This document shows, piece after piece, positions 1 through 10,860 of a stretch of 64,000 bases of DNA (the first letter of the stretch is position 1; the number at the start of each line of letters is the position of its first letter). Source of the stretch: Dreissena polymorpha (taxonomy: Eukaryota; Mollusca; Bivalvia; Myida; Dreissenidae); assembly GCF_020536995.1 (NCBI RefSeq), contig NC_068367.1, forward strand, positions 67,095,192 to 67,159,191, read 5' to 3'. A program made the translations under genes and the position numbers. The notes under the pieces are model-generated. The model had not been told where the DNA came from. It searched no databases and was given only the letters and a program-made list of their open reading frames with translations.

Positions 1-37
1 TATTTATTTCCCGATAATCCCGTTTATTCCGTTTTTA

Positions 38-280
38 TCAATCTCTTTCTGGTAAATATTTACGATAAAAGCTTTCAGTTATTTCTTTAACACCAACCTT
101 GCCATTTTTTAAGTGACTATAGATTTGATGAAATATTGCCTCTGAATATGCGTCAATCCCCTGACCTGTTGTGTGCTTGTTAAAACGCTCAATACACGCC
201 ATTTGTATGCAATAGACGCGACGATGTACATGCTGCATAATTTTCGCCCTCTTTTTAATTGAGTAAAAGATTCGACACAA
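38..280 (-). other. Unrecognised 80-aa open frame at left edge
   Basis: An 80-codon frame on the minus strand, ATG to TGA, with a mixed and non-repetitive composition (for example TTGQGIDAYSEAIFHQIYSH). I do not recognise it. Its 5' end (about 180-280) overlaps a stretch that recurs in diverged form near 17,620-17,745, so at least the start is repeat-derived. It could be an exon of something continuing outside the window or a chance frame. Confidence 0.15.
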
Positions 281-660
281 AATAAATTTGCACTGCTAAT
301 TTGAAGCAAAAATATTAAACGTTGCGGTAACATTTACATTCGGAAGTGTGTTTCGGATTAAAAACGCGTTAACATCCACTTACGGTAATGGGTTTCGGAT
401 TACAAATTTAATTATTCCCATTTGAGATTTCAACAAATATTAACCGTTGCGTTATAAATTCAACGATAATTTGTTTACACACTTTAAGAGTCGAATAAAT
501 GTTTTGACGGAATTATGCATGAAATTCACGTTGTCCACGAGGATCACGGCCGGTTGCCATCATCAGTCTTCTAACTATCGATTATCGGACGAAACTTTTA
601 CAAGTGTGCGTAATTAATTCAACGAAAATTTGTTAAAGCGCATTACGTGTCAAATAAATG
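150..660. repeat. Dispersed repeat, copy A (partner at 17,620-18,000)
   Basis: Several blocks recur in the same order near 17,620-18,000: a TTTTAATTGAG/ATCGACAC block, a 'gtgtttcggat..aaaaacgcgtta' block with a second 'tttcggat' spaced about 45 bases later, a 'gcatgaaattcac' block, and 'catcatcagtct'. The copies differ by many substitutions and small indels, so they are old. Within this copy a subunit ('aattcaacga..atttgtt' plus 'caaataaatgt') occurs twice, at about 470-520 and 614-668. No coding capacity is recognisable. Confidence 0.55.
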
Positions 661-2760
661 TCAGAAAAAACGAGGTGAATCAGTTCTATAAATGGACATG
701 TTGAAATATACATGTACTGGAATTAAATAAATTGTTATCACATAATTGTAACCGGGAGTCATTTGCACAACTTACTCGCTATAATAATTAATGGTTTACC
801 ACTTGCAATTAATTTCTCGTATTAATTATGAGTCATAGATAACACTTGTTTACAGTAAAAAGGCGTGATGATGATGCCCGAAACCGTCTTTAATATTCTG
901 TACTGTACTAATTACCGGTTTTATATTACTCAAATGGTACAACTTCTTGCTAATCAAGCTGCGATAAACTCTTACTTCATGCCCGACGTCAATCAAGAAT
1001 AATGGTCGATAGTTAACCCCGCCCTCAATAGCATTCGCGTAACCGATTGGACTATGAACTTCACAGTTTGACGACTGGAAAGTTACCAGATACATCCTTG
1101 TCAGCATTTAAATGACCGTGTAATGTGGCTAGAATAATCGATACGCGCGTCATGCTATTCTCTTATCAGTGTATTATCCATTACCCCATGTGGTGTTTAT
1201 GGCGATTACTTGTGAAAGTAGGTACCGAGTGCTCTTTTAAAACAGGGAATATTGATACACTGATAGGGAAACCTCGATTTTTTTTGGACAATCTCCACTT
1301 TCTTTTACTGAAGAATACACTGATCGGAAAATTTCAAGCGCCCCGGGGACTCTGATTTCAAAATTCAAGCGCCCCGGCAAGGGGCGCTTAAATGGCCTGG
1401 GGAAGACCCTGCACTTGGGTAATAACTTTAATTAGCAGGGGTTTCGCTGTCGATCGCCATTTGCACCAAATGGCGCTAAAGCTTTAAAATTGTCTCCAAT
1501 TCTTTTAAAGTGGCTAATTTTAAAAAATCGGTAAAATCCTATCCGAAAATGTACCGTGAATCGAAAGCACGCGACCGAGCATTAGCGGCCAGCGTCCGTC
1601 AGTTGTAAATATTCATTTACGACAATGTAAGCGACCTACAGTGCAGATTGCAATGACTGAAGCGTGTAAGTGTTACAAACGGTGTTTTTACTGCTATTGT
1701 CAAGTTTTATGGGGGTTATTATGGGATTAACGGCTCCTTTATGATATTGAGCAATACATTAAGTAACACGGGGACAAACTGTCACGACGATCAATAATTA
1801 TAATGATGATTAGGGCCGCTATTTCTATTATCAAAACCATGGGGCTGGCAAAAGCATTTTTAATTTCTCCACAAAAACAAATAAAAACTTGTTTCAACAG
1901 GTATTTGTGAGCATTTATGTCTCCTTATTATAATGTTCTGGGAAGGATATAATTTGATTAAGATACCAACCATTTCTGAAATAAAAAGTATGTCGATCGC
2001 TCAATGTACTATATTTCGGATATGTTAAAATTCAGACATTTAAAGATAGGGACATTTATGTGTTGGTTTGTTGTTGATAGTTTGTAAAACTATGTTTTAT
2101 GTTATTTCAGGCAACTAGAATAGATGGTGGCTATTATCTGGGCATTTCTCTCAGGAAATAGGCGTGAAAAACATTCATTTAATTGAACCTTGAAATCATC
2201 CACCGCTTACAGAAAATGTTTAACAACAGAAGCTGATGTATATCATGTCCAAATGACCAAATATAAATGTGCAACAATTTGAAGTGAGATGCTTTGTTTT
2301 ATGATGTTTTATATTTCTTTTTTCCTTTCAAATGATGTAAATTGGTGTGATTCTATGTTTAAATAATTAATTTTGAAACATTTATGCAGCATACTGTTTA
2401 ATACATTGATGTTAACATTATTTATATTATATTATTTTGGTTATCTGTATTTTTATCAATTTGATCAATTATGTATTTTTATCATTTGAACAAATGTTAT
2501 TTATATTTTATATGCAAATAAAGCTTATTAAGACTTATGAAGGTATGACTTACATGTATGAAGGTACTTATTGTTTTTTTATGTAATAACATACTTTTTA
2601 AAGTGATAATATAGTCAATGACATAAATGTAGTAAGCTTTCTTTAAATGATTGTTCTTATTAATAAGATTGGAATTACAGACAGTTTTCACGCCGCGAAA
2701 AAGTGGCGACAACTTTTTTTGGGCCAGTGAAACCCCTGATTAGTCTTATCTTACCCTGGT
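661..2760. other. Noncoding stretch, no gene recognised
   Basis: AT-rich DNA. A short direct repeat of 'tttcaagcgccccgg' lies at about 1330-1378, followed by 'caaggggcgctt', giving a GC-rich patch. An 85-aa minus-strand frame at 850-1107 has no family I can name. Nothing else here supports a gene. Confidence 0.4.
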
Positions 2761-2807
2761 AAAAAAAACATACAAGTTATGTTAGTCTATGCCAAAATAT
2801 AACTTTA

Positions 2808-3003
2808 ATTGGTCAACTTGTACCTGCAATAAACATAAAAAACATCAAATGCGTGCAAACACCCATCGCAATTTGTTTCCTTTAAGAACAAAATATTAAA
2901 AAGGTACGAGTTGACCAATCTGAAAAATGACTAAAGTACGAGTTGACCAAATCGGATACGAGTTGACTAGGGTACGAGTTGACTTAGGTACGAGTTGACT
3001 GGC
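2808..3003. repeat. Clustered 'tacgagttgac' repeats with an inverted copy
   Basis: Five direct copies of a 'gtacgagttgac'-type motif (one is 'atacgagttgac') occur between about 2903 and 3001. An inverted copy, 'ttggtcaacttgtacc', occurs about 95 bases upstream near 2809-2824. The unequal spacers rule out a simple microsatellite. It most resembles the terminal or subterminal repeats of a small mobile element. Confidence 0.6.
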
Positions 3004-3384
3004 ATTCGATTATACAGCTAAGAGTAGAATTATTGCAACTACAAGCATTGTTAGCATTGACATTTCTACTTTAATCAAGTCAAATACTCAGTATATTATA
3101 AACGTGTATCTAGTTATTTAATATATTTCCAAAGTTTCACATGTACAACTAACCTGTAATCATTTTTTCTCAATCAAATGGTTGCATGAAAGTAAATCAA
3201 ATTTTTACAAACATGGGAGATAATTAATTGCAGCATTTCAAGAGTCAAAACGGTCGTTAATTGAAACGGTTATTAAAAGGGGTAAATTGTGCTCCGTATA
3301 AAATAATATTGATTTATCATTTTAATTTCAAATACAATGTCTTCATGTTCATGTATAGTTTATTTTGCGTTTTTTGTCATGCAG

Positions 3385-3519
3385 GGAAATTTACAAGTGT
3401 AAATGCCAGTTGGCCAGGTTTATGACATGAGGCCATGTATTCCGGGCGTCGGGTCTCTGTGACAAACTGGAGCGGAAAAGTCAGATCTTTGCAGATGGTG
3501 TGCTGAAGGGAGATAGTGG
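3385..3519 (+). pseudogene. Harbinger/HARBI1-like nuclease, upstream exon (broken)
   Basis: The translated blocks GKFTSVNASWPG and DKLERKSQIFADGVLKGDSG match the core of PIF/Harbinger DDE nucleases, where a WPGS(V/T)HD stretch is followed by GDSGY. The exon is preceded by 'tcatgcag' and followed by a strong 'gtatgt' donor. The WPG block and the GDSG block lie in different frames, and stops interrupt the WPG frame, so at least one indel has destroyed this copy. The donor phase (GG of a split glycine codon) fits the acceptor of the exon at 7380 exactly, so both belonged to one gene. It could be a dead transposon or a dead domesticated HARBI1-type gene. Confidence 0.72.
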
Positions 3520-3646
3520 GTATGTCAAAATTGTCTTAGCTAAGTAAAACGTGTAATATATTCATATTAATGGAAAAGAGGTTTGAATATAATTGAGTAA
3601 TCGCGGATATAAAATTGCATATAGTGCGGTGTTCGAGTAGGGGACA

Positions 3647-4088
3647 CTTACTTTAGCTCGATTGGTCATTTTCGGCTCGGGTACTACTTACATGTACTTT
3701 TAAGTACCCTTACATGTACCCCGTGTACGGTAAATATAATTAATCATACCCGGTCGATATTAGACCGTACCCGAGTTGTATTCCCGCACAAAATCCGATA
3801 TCGTAAAACGCACTACCAAATATCTTAAGCAAAATTCGCTTAAAAAAACTGCATCAACATATGCCTATTGAGTATGAGTTTCGATAATAGAGGCAATTTT
3901 ACAGAAAATTGACATACATGTGAATATAAAAAATTAAAAAGAATAGCCGACAACGACCGATTAAGCGTTAATTTTCCCGTGTACGTTTTAGTATATTTAC
4001 AGTACCCGGGGTACATGTAAGTATACTTAAAAGTACCCGGGGTACATGTAAGTAGTACCCGAGCAATGACCATTCGAGCCTTACTTTA
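3647..4088. mobile_element. 424-bp MITE with 9-bp target-site duplication
   Basis: The element spans 3656-4079. Its ends are inverted repeats: GCTCGATTGGTCATT on the left and the complement of GCTCGAATGGTCATT on the right. Subterminal inverted repeats built on 'cgggtactacttacatgtac' and 'aagtaccc' extend the similarity to about 80 bases per side. The 9-base direct repeat CTTACTTTA flanks it exactly (3647-3655 and 4080-4088). There is no coding capacity. A 9-bp duplication fits Mutator-like or Merlin-like elements; hAT (8 bp) is less likely. It sits in the intron of the broken Harbinger-like gene. Confidence 0.85.
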
Positions 4089-4210
4089 TCAACTGAGCCA
4101 TTTTTTTACACTCACAATTACTCCTCCTGTCTTAAAACGTAGACGCAGACGTCCGTTTTTTTCTAACATATGACTTCATTATAGTCACCGTGTAGATCTC
4201 GAACCCTTGA

Positions 4211-4591
4211 TACCATGGCTCTACAAAGTACCCCTGTGGCAAGTATGACAGGGAAGTGTCCTGGAGCGAGAAAGCCATCCTTTGCGACAATTGTGATCGA
4301 AGGTTCCATATAGACTGCCAAGGGATAGGTAACTCAACATATGTAAAGCTACCATATTCCCAATTTAGTTGGCATTGCCAGTGCTGTGGAAGCTGTAACC
4401 ACTCCCTGTCCCTAATTGCGTCCTTAGATTCACTTAGTGACACAATTATATACTGTAACCTAGAGTCGTCAGCACAATCCCATGTAAATGATGCTTCTCT
4501 ACAGGAGGTAGGGTCCTTCCTTAGCACCTCGAGCCCTAATTTAGACCATCGATCATCCTCCTCCGCAAGCCACATCTACCCCAAAGTCTAA
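4211..4591 (+). pseudogene. LINE ORF1 fragment with PHD finger
   Basis: This frame reads a C4HC3 PHD-type zinc finger. The ligand series is PCGK, then ILCDNCDRRFHIDCQGIG, then a Trp and the WHCQCCG pair. The second ligand cysteine, expected two residues after the first Cys-Gly, is a tyrosine (CGKYD), so the first zinc site is damaged. The remainder is Ser/Thr-rich and ends at a TAA. PHD-finger ORF1 proteins are known from CR1-group LINEs. No in-frame ATG precedes the finger after the upstream stop, so the original start is lost. Confidence 0.7.
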
Positions 4592-4663
4592 GGTTATTAC
4601 CCCCAACACCAAACCAAGAGCCAGTACAAAGCCCAAAAAGCCCCGATCAGTAAAAATCAGCGC

Positions 4664-7067
4664 ATTACTGTCCTGAAAATAAATTGTAGGTCAATCAAAA
4701 ATAAAGTCCCGGAACTACATCAGATGATCGATCAAGTCAAACCGGATGTCATCTGTTGTAGTGAAACCTGGCTCAAACCTGACATCCATACTGCTGAGAT
4801 TTTCCCAGACAGGTTTAGGTTATGCAGTCTATCCGGTTGATAGGGCATATAGTCAAGGGGGTGGAGTCCTGATAGCTGTCTCAAGGTCCCTAGTAAGTCA
4901 GGAGCCTGTTCTCAAAACAGACTGTAATGTCTGTTGGGCCAAGCTAAGCATACCCGGTTCCCGTAAGATCTATGTCGGTTCTTTTTACAAGCCTCGTGAA
5001 AATGACCAAAATTCCCTTTCACAATTATGGTTATCTCTGCAAAAAATCCCCAAAAACAGCATTATATGGCTTACAGGTTACTTCAATATGCCCGACATAA
5101 ACTGGTCCTCAGGAGCTATTAAGAACTCTTGCAAATTCAAAACCCTATATGAAAATTTCCTTGAAAGTATTGCCAGTCTCAATATTGAGCAAATGGTTAA
5201 AATTCTTACAAGAAATAATTACGTGTTAGACCTACTTCTCACAAATCTACCCTCACTGGGTCATAACGTCAAATCCCTCCCAAGCTTAGGAAACTCCGAC
5301 CATGATATAATCTTCTATGAATTTAACATAAATAGAGGTCGCCCCGTCCAGCCCCAAAGAAAAATCTCCTGCTACAAAAAAGCCACTTGGTAAAAAATCT
5401 TATCGGAGTTAAACAATTTCCACTCCAAGTTCAGAGACTGTTAACATACAGACCCAAACCCAGCCTGGACTGACTTTAAGTCTAATTTTACAGACTCTGC
5501 GACTTGTACATACCAACAAAATGACAAAACAGAGGCAAAAACTCCCCTGGGTTACCATGGACCTACTTTAACAAATACGTACACGTGACAAAATGTATTC
5601 TAAATTTAAATAGAAACACGAGCCCTCCAGTCCAATCCTCACTTTAAGACCCTTAAGGCAATCATCCATAGAAAGATACTTAACTCATACTGGTCATACT
5701 TAGAGTCTGTTATTTTCTCAGGTGACTCCCAACCAGGTCAAAACAAAAAAATATACAGCTATGTTAAGCATAACAAATCTGATAACTATGGAGTAGCACC
5801 CCTTAAGTCTGAAGGTCAAACCTTTATAGACCCAAAGGATAAAGAAAGCATCCTCAACAAACAGTTTGAGTCTGTTTTTTCTCGACCACAACAGCTAAGA
5901 CTAAAGCAAATGTGCAAAAGTGTACTAAACCCAACACTCCCACAGAATGCCCCCTATTACAATAACGGTTGATGGGGTAGACAAACTCGTGGCAGGCCTA
6001 AACTCCAATAAAGCTCAAGGCCCAGATCAAATCTCACCAAGAGCCCTCAAAGAACTTCACAACGAAATAGCCCCCATCCTCACTCACATATTCAGGTTAT
6101 CATTTGAAACATGTATCGTGCCCGATGATTGGAAAAATGCAACAATAGCCCCAGTATATAAAAATGGTCATAAATCTAAAGTTAGCAACTACAGACCGAT
6201 ATCCCTCACTTGCATCTCTTCTAAACTTATGGAGCCTATAATTGTTTCAAACATGATGACTTTCTTTGATAAAAATGATATCCCCAGTCCCTTTTAACAT
6301 GGTTTCCGGACTAAACGTAGTTGCGAAACTCAGCTGCTGAGTTTTTCCCAGGAAACCTTGACAGCCTAGACAGTGGACAACAAACTGACGTCATTGTTAT
6401 GGATTTTTCGAAGGCCTTTGACAAAGTCGACTATCACAAGCTAATACACAAGTTAAATCACATGGGGGTTGACTGTCATGTCACCACATGGATTTGGTCA
6501 TTCCTGAGCAACCGCAGCCAAAGGGTTGCGGTTGAAGGTCAAATTTCCGATAAATTGCCCGTGTTATCCGTTGTCCCTCAGGGTTCTGTTGTCGGACCCT
6601 GCCTGTTCCTGGCATACATCAATGACCTGCCAGAAACTGTAAAAAGTAAGACAAGGTTATTTGACAAAACTCAAAATAAGAAAATAAAAACCACAGCCTA
6701 CTTCACATATGTTAGACCCCAACTAGAATACTGCTCTGTAATTTGGCACCCTTGGCAGAAACATCTTACTTACAATATAGAAAGTGTCCAAAGAGCTGCG
6801 GCTAGATATGTTTGTAACAACTATGACTTCCAAAGTAGCGTTACCCACATGTTAAATGATATTCAGTATAACCTTGTTTACGTTGACCATGCCCACCTCA
6901 CCCCTACCCGTAACTTGAACTTCCTGATCCCTAATTCCTGTACCCAGTACCACCTTAACGCCTTCTTCCCCAGAACCCTAAGGCATTGGAATAGCCTCCC
7001 ATGGCAGGTCAAGTCCAGTCCCAGCCTTGATATCTCTAAGGATAGGCTGGTGACAGTTACATTCTAG
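4664..7067 (+). pseudogene. LINE ORF2: endonuclease and reverse transcriptase, inactivated
   Basis: The endonuclease begins at KINCRSIKNKVPEL, with the catalytic-Glu motif SETWLKP, a GGGVLIAV strand and a closing SDHD. The catalytic GDFN motif reads GYFN, so an essential Asp is missing. The RT starts near 5950 (KAQGPDQISPRALKEL), with NYRPISLT, FSKAFDKVD (palm motif A) and VPQGSVVGPCLF (motif B). After SKTRLF the frame jumps to KTTAYFTYVRPQLEYCSVIW, so the F/YADD catalytic motif and the region after it are absent, a deletion of roughly 100 residues judged from related elements. At least three frame breaks or stops occur in addition. Confidence 0.8.
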
Positions 7068-7379
7068 CCACCCTACTATGTTTTTAATCTTGCACACTTT
7101 GATCTTTTAACCTGCACTAATATCTTATTTTTAATACACTTTTCTTGACTGCGCCTCCCAGTTATGGTCAGAGTTGATTGCTCAGGAGTAACACGTAGAC
7201 GTAGACGTAGACCTATATATACTGCGCTAACCGGACAGCTGCTTCTTACCCACGACTTATATATAGACTTGTACCAGTATAAAACGTCTCTCATAGTTGC
7301 CAATATTTATTTATAAACAGCATATCATTATATAGTTTAATACAATTTACAATTTGAAATTAATTTTAATATTCCCCAG

Positions 7380-7530
7380 TAAACAATGCAAAGTGTATAT
7401 GATGACTCCTTTCTTGGCGACGGATTCTGTTGCCAAGGAGAGGTATCAGCGAGCCCACGCCCGGACACGATCAGTCATTGAAAGAAGCTTTGGAAAACTC
7501 AAGCGTTCATTTGCTGTTCTACACTCTGAG
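7380..7530 (+). pseudogene. Harbinger/HARBI1-like nuclease, downstream exon
   Basis: The exon encodes YMMTPFLATDS followed by AKERYQRAHARTRSVIERSF and GKLKRSFAVLHSE. This is the signature tail of HARBI1/Harbinger nucleases (YxxTPF, then RYNxxHxxTRxxIERxFGxLKxRF, carrying the catalytic Glu). It is bounded by 'ttccccag' and 'gtattt'. The first base completes the glycine codon split by the donor at 3519, giving GDSG-KQCKVYMMTPF. The exon itself is open, but its partner exon is broken and I found no further exons. Confidence 0.75.
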
Positions 7531-7909
7531 GTATTTTTTTAATGGAGCAAAGTGGGTTGCACATACACTTTTCAACCAAATTATCATACAGCGAATATTT
7601 ACATTTGCAATCTAACAATAACACTATGCATTTGTATATTTTCTATTTTATTGCATTTAAATTTGACTTTGATTCGAATGATTTTTTAAACACTTGATAT
7701 TTAAAATAATACAAAACTTACTTCTCAATAGAAGGAAAACAAATTAGGTCACTGTTTCGCGATGGCGATCTATATTTGTTTAAAATAAAAAATATAAAAG
7801 CATTTTACGTGTTGAACCCATTAAAGAATTGTAATGTTGATTGTTTTTATTGTAATTTAAGAATTCAAAACATCTTAAACAGAATCTAAAACAGCTTGAA
7901 ATGAACGTT

Positions 7910-10854
7910 GTTACCTGGGTGTGTATACTATTTTGCATAAATGTGTAATATATATGAATACACACAAATATAAAGTTTTATAAATGTATAAACACATGTC
8001 ATCGCTTTCAACATATTAAAATCGTTTAAAATTCTACTTTGAACATATGCGTAAGTATGAAGGCAGCTGCTAGCGCAGCCAATATAGACATGTAGGGAAA
8101 ACACAGCTTTTTGCGCAGCCACTATAGACATATAGGGGATAAACGATAAAAAAGGCTAATAGGGAACATACGCGAGTAAACCCAAGACAATAATAATTGC
8201 TTTAAGAATTGGTTATGGATGATGCCTTCAGTAAATCAATAATATTTTACAGCTCTAAATGAAAGAGCTCGATTAGCACTTCTTTATTTGAACCACCCGC
8301 CCCGCAATAAAACAGCGTTTGCCTTCACTGTGTATTAGCGGCCTGCTGTGGTGACCCCTATCTTATCAATGCAATAGGGCGGCCACTAGCTACGGTACTC
8401 CAATAATTGTTAATGACTTTTATATACATAATTGGTATATTTATTCTGACTTTATTTATGTGACTAATAATGGGAAGCGACTAAGTTAGATAAAAAGTTG
8501 TATAAAAGATAAATATCGCCATAGAAAGAAAAGACCATAGAAATACATAAAAAAACTGTTTTGCTAAACGGACAACTTGTTGAAGCATTTCGTGTTGCAA
8601 TGATGCGAGTCGAATCGTTCCCCTATATCTTTTATAGAACCGACATGTCTGTTGTCTAGTAACCAAGCATTATTTTCTATCGAAAGTGTTGTGGTTAGAG
8701 TATTCATTTAGAATCTACAAGTAGACATGCATGGTTGAATTGAGGAAGAAAAGTGTGTCTTAACTAAATGCTAGAATACCATATATTTCAGTTGTTACAT
8801 ACAATACATAATTTGAGTTAATAAATAAAGGTTCATATATTTAGAATCGTCAATTTGCGTTATGGTATAATTTATTATAAATTAAATTGTAACCAAGAAA
8901 TTGTAAGAAATGAGCTTCAACATTTTATACCCCAGTATCAATTTATATATATGTCATCAACACTAGTAAAGGAGCCTTCGTCTCAATTATGATCCAATTA
9001 ACAGGATTTTCTTACATGAAACAATTGTCCTGCCATAGTGTTCCACAAGAGAGTTGTCATGAGATGTCACAAGTACCCAAGCTACCACCCCTGCAGATGT
9101 GACGATAGCATCCAATTCAACTATTAATTTTGCTTTAAGTTTAAATATTAATAAAATGCATCTTACGATGCCAGTATGAAAAAGTAAACAAGTAGTGCGA
9201 CTTAAATAATTTAACAACAGTACATTCAGTGCTTTACGCTGTCGACTTCGGAAACGGAAGTATATTTACATACAGTCTGTTTCCGGTTGATATTAGGAAG
9301 CCTTACAACGTATTTTTTTGTTTTAATTCCATCTTGACTGTATATTTACAATTATGAAGTGTAAAGGTAAATTTTAAGACAAAATATTCAAATGATATTT
9401 GCTGCGTTTTTCTTCTATTTCTATATTGGCTGCGTTTTCCTTCTATTTCTACATTGGCTGCGTTTTCAAACGATATCTATATTGGCTGCAACGATGTCTA
9501 TATTGGCTGCGTTGAAAACAACAATACGTTTAATCTATAAATACATTATACTAACATGCATTTAATATAATTATGTTAGTACAATTTAAAATACTCATGT
9601 GTGCTCATCAAAACAAATTATTATGTCGTCATCTTGATACAAAAAATCTAAATACGTGTATAATTATACTGCAATTTTAGCAATTAAAAACGGTAAGTTT
9701 TAAAATTGTATGGACCTTTACCACTTTCATACATATAATGTTAATTAAAACCATTGAACTATTGATACGGTCATTCTCGAATTCAGACGTTTTTGCCTTC
9801 TATCTCTATATTGGCTGCGTTTTCCTTCTATTTCTATATTGGCTGCGTTTTACTTCTATTTCTATATTGGCTGCGTGTTCCTTCTATTTCTATATTGGCT
9901 GCGTATTCCTTTTATTTCTATATTGGCTGCGTTTTCCAACGATAACTTTATTGGCTGCAACGATGTCTATATTGGCTGCGTTGAAAACAACAATTCGTTT
10001 TAACTGTACATACAGTATACATACATACATTTAATATATAATTATGTTAATAGAATTTTAATTACTCGCGTCAGCTCATCAAAACAAATTATAATGTCTT
10101 CATCTTGATACAGAAAACTAAAATAGTGTATAATTATAATGCCATTTAGCGATAAAGAACGATAAGTTTTATAAATGTACGGACCTTTACCACTATCATA
10201 CGTATACTGTTAATTAAAACCTCCGAATAATTGATACGGTAATTCTCGAATTCAGACGTTTTTGCCTTCTATGTCTATATAAGCTGCGTTTTCCTTCTAT
10301 TTCTATATTGGCTGCGTATTCCTTCTATTTCTATATTGGCTGCGTTTTCCAACGATATCTATATTGGCTGCAACGATGTCTATGTTGGCTGCGTTGAAAA
10401 CAACAATACGTTTTATCTGTACATACAGTATACATACATACATTTAATATATATTATGTTAATAGAATTTTAATTACTCACAAGTGCTCATCAAAACAAA
10501 TTATAATGTCTTCATCTTGATACAGAAAACTAAAATACTTGTATAATTATACTGCCATTTTAGCGATCAAAAACGATAAGTTTTAAAATTGTATGGATCT
10601 TTACCACTATCATACGTATAATGTTAATTAAAACCTTCGCATACTTGATACGGTCATTATCGGATTTCACAAATATTTGCCTTCTATCTCTATATGGGCT
10701 GCGTATTCCTTTTATTTCTAAATTGGCTGCGTTTTCCAACGATATCTATATTGACTGCAGCGATTTCTATATTAGCTGCGTTTAATGACCCGATAACGCA
10801 GCCTGCAATTTGCAGCCTGCGCTAAAAGCTGCGTTTTATATACACCCGGGTACC
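7910..10854. mobile_element. Possible large inverted-repeat element enclosing the 28-bp arrays
   Basis: The ends carry an 18-base imperfect inverted repeat: GTTACCTGGGTGTGTATA at 7910-7927 and the complement of GGTACCCGGGTGTATATA at 10,837-10,854, with 15 of 18 matching. Just inside the left end (8074-8091 and 8114-8131) are two inverted copies of the motif that forms the arrays near the right end. That symmetry suggests one nonautonomous element with subterminal repeats. I found no clear target duplication and no transposase, so this is an inference. Confidence 0.35.
9400..10795. repeat. Higher-order tandem repeat of a 28-bp unit
   Basis: A 28-base unit centred on 'tctatattggctgcgtttt' forms four arrays (about 9400-9515, 9790-9985, 10,255-10,395 and 10,675-10,790). 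They are separated by near-identical AT-rich spacers of about 270-290 bases. The landmark 'gttgaaaacaacaat' recurs at 9511, 9980 and 10,393, giving periods of 469 and 413. The difference is 56, exactly two units. A 98-aa plus-strand frame across 9738-10,034 (repeated YIGC and YWLRF) is a by-product of the repeat, not a gene. Confidence 0.9.
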
Positions 10855-10860
10855 TGCACT

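Larger units (their letters stand above)
4140..7225 (+). mobile_element. CR1/jockey-like LINE with PHD-finger ORF1, defective
   Basis: A non-LTR retrotransposon with an ORF1 carrying a PHD finger, then an ORF2 with an apurinic-type endonuclease, a reverse transcriptase and a C-terminal segment. The 3' end runs into a short ACGTAG-type repeat (about 7191-7211), the usual microsatellite-like tail of such LINEs. A similar 'acgtagacgcagacgt' lies at the 5' side (about 4138-4153), so this may be the target duplication or a microsatellite target. ORF2 is broken by frame changes and stops, and the piece between the RT palm and the C-terminal block is deleted. It lies in the intron of the Harbinger-like gene. 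Confidence 0.85.

Noticed and set aside
850-1107. 85-aa minus-strand frame with mixed composition
   Set aside because: No recognisable motif, splice context or neighbour supports it, though I could not exclude a small exon.
4132-4575. 147-aa minus-strand frame over LINE ORF1
   Set aside because: It is antisense to the PHD-finger frame, which has recognisable motifs.
9738-10034. 98-aa hydrophobic frame resembling a membrane protein
   Set aside because: It is the 28-bp repeat read in rotating frames.
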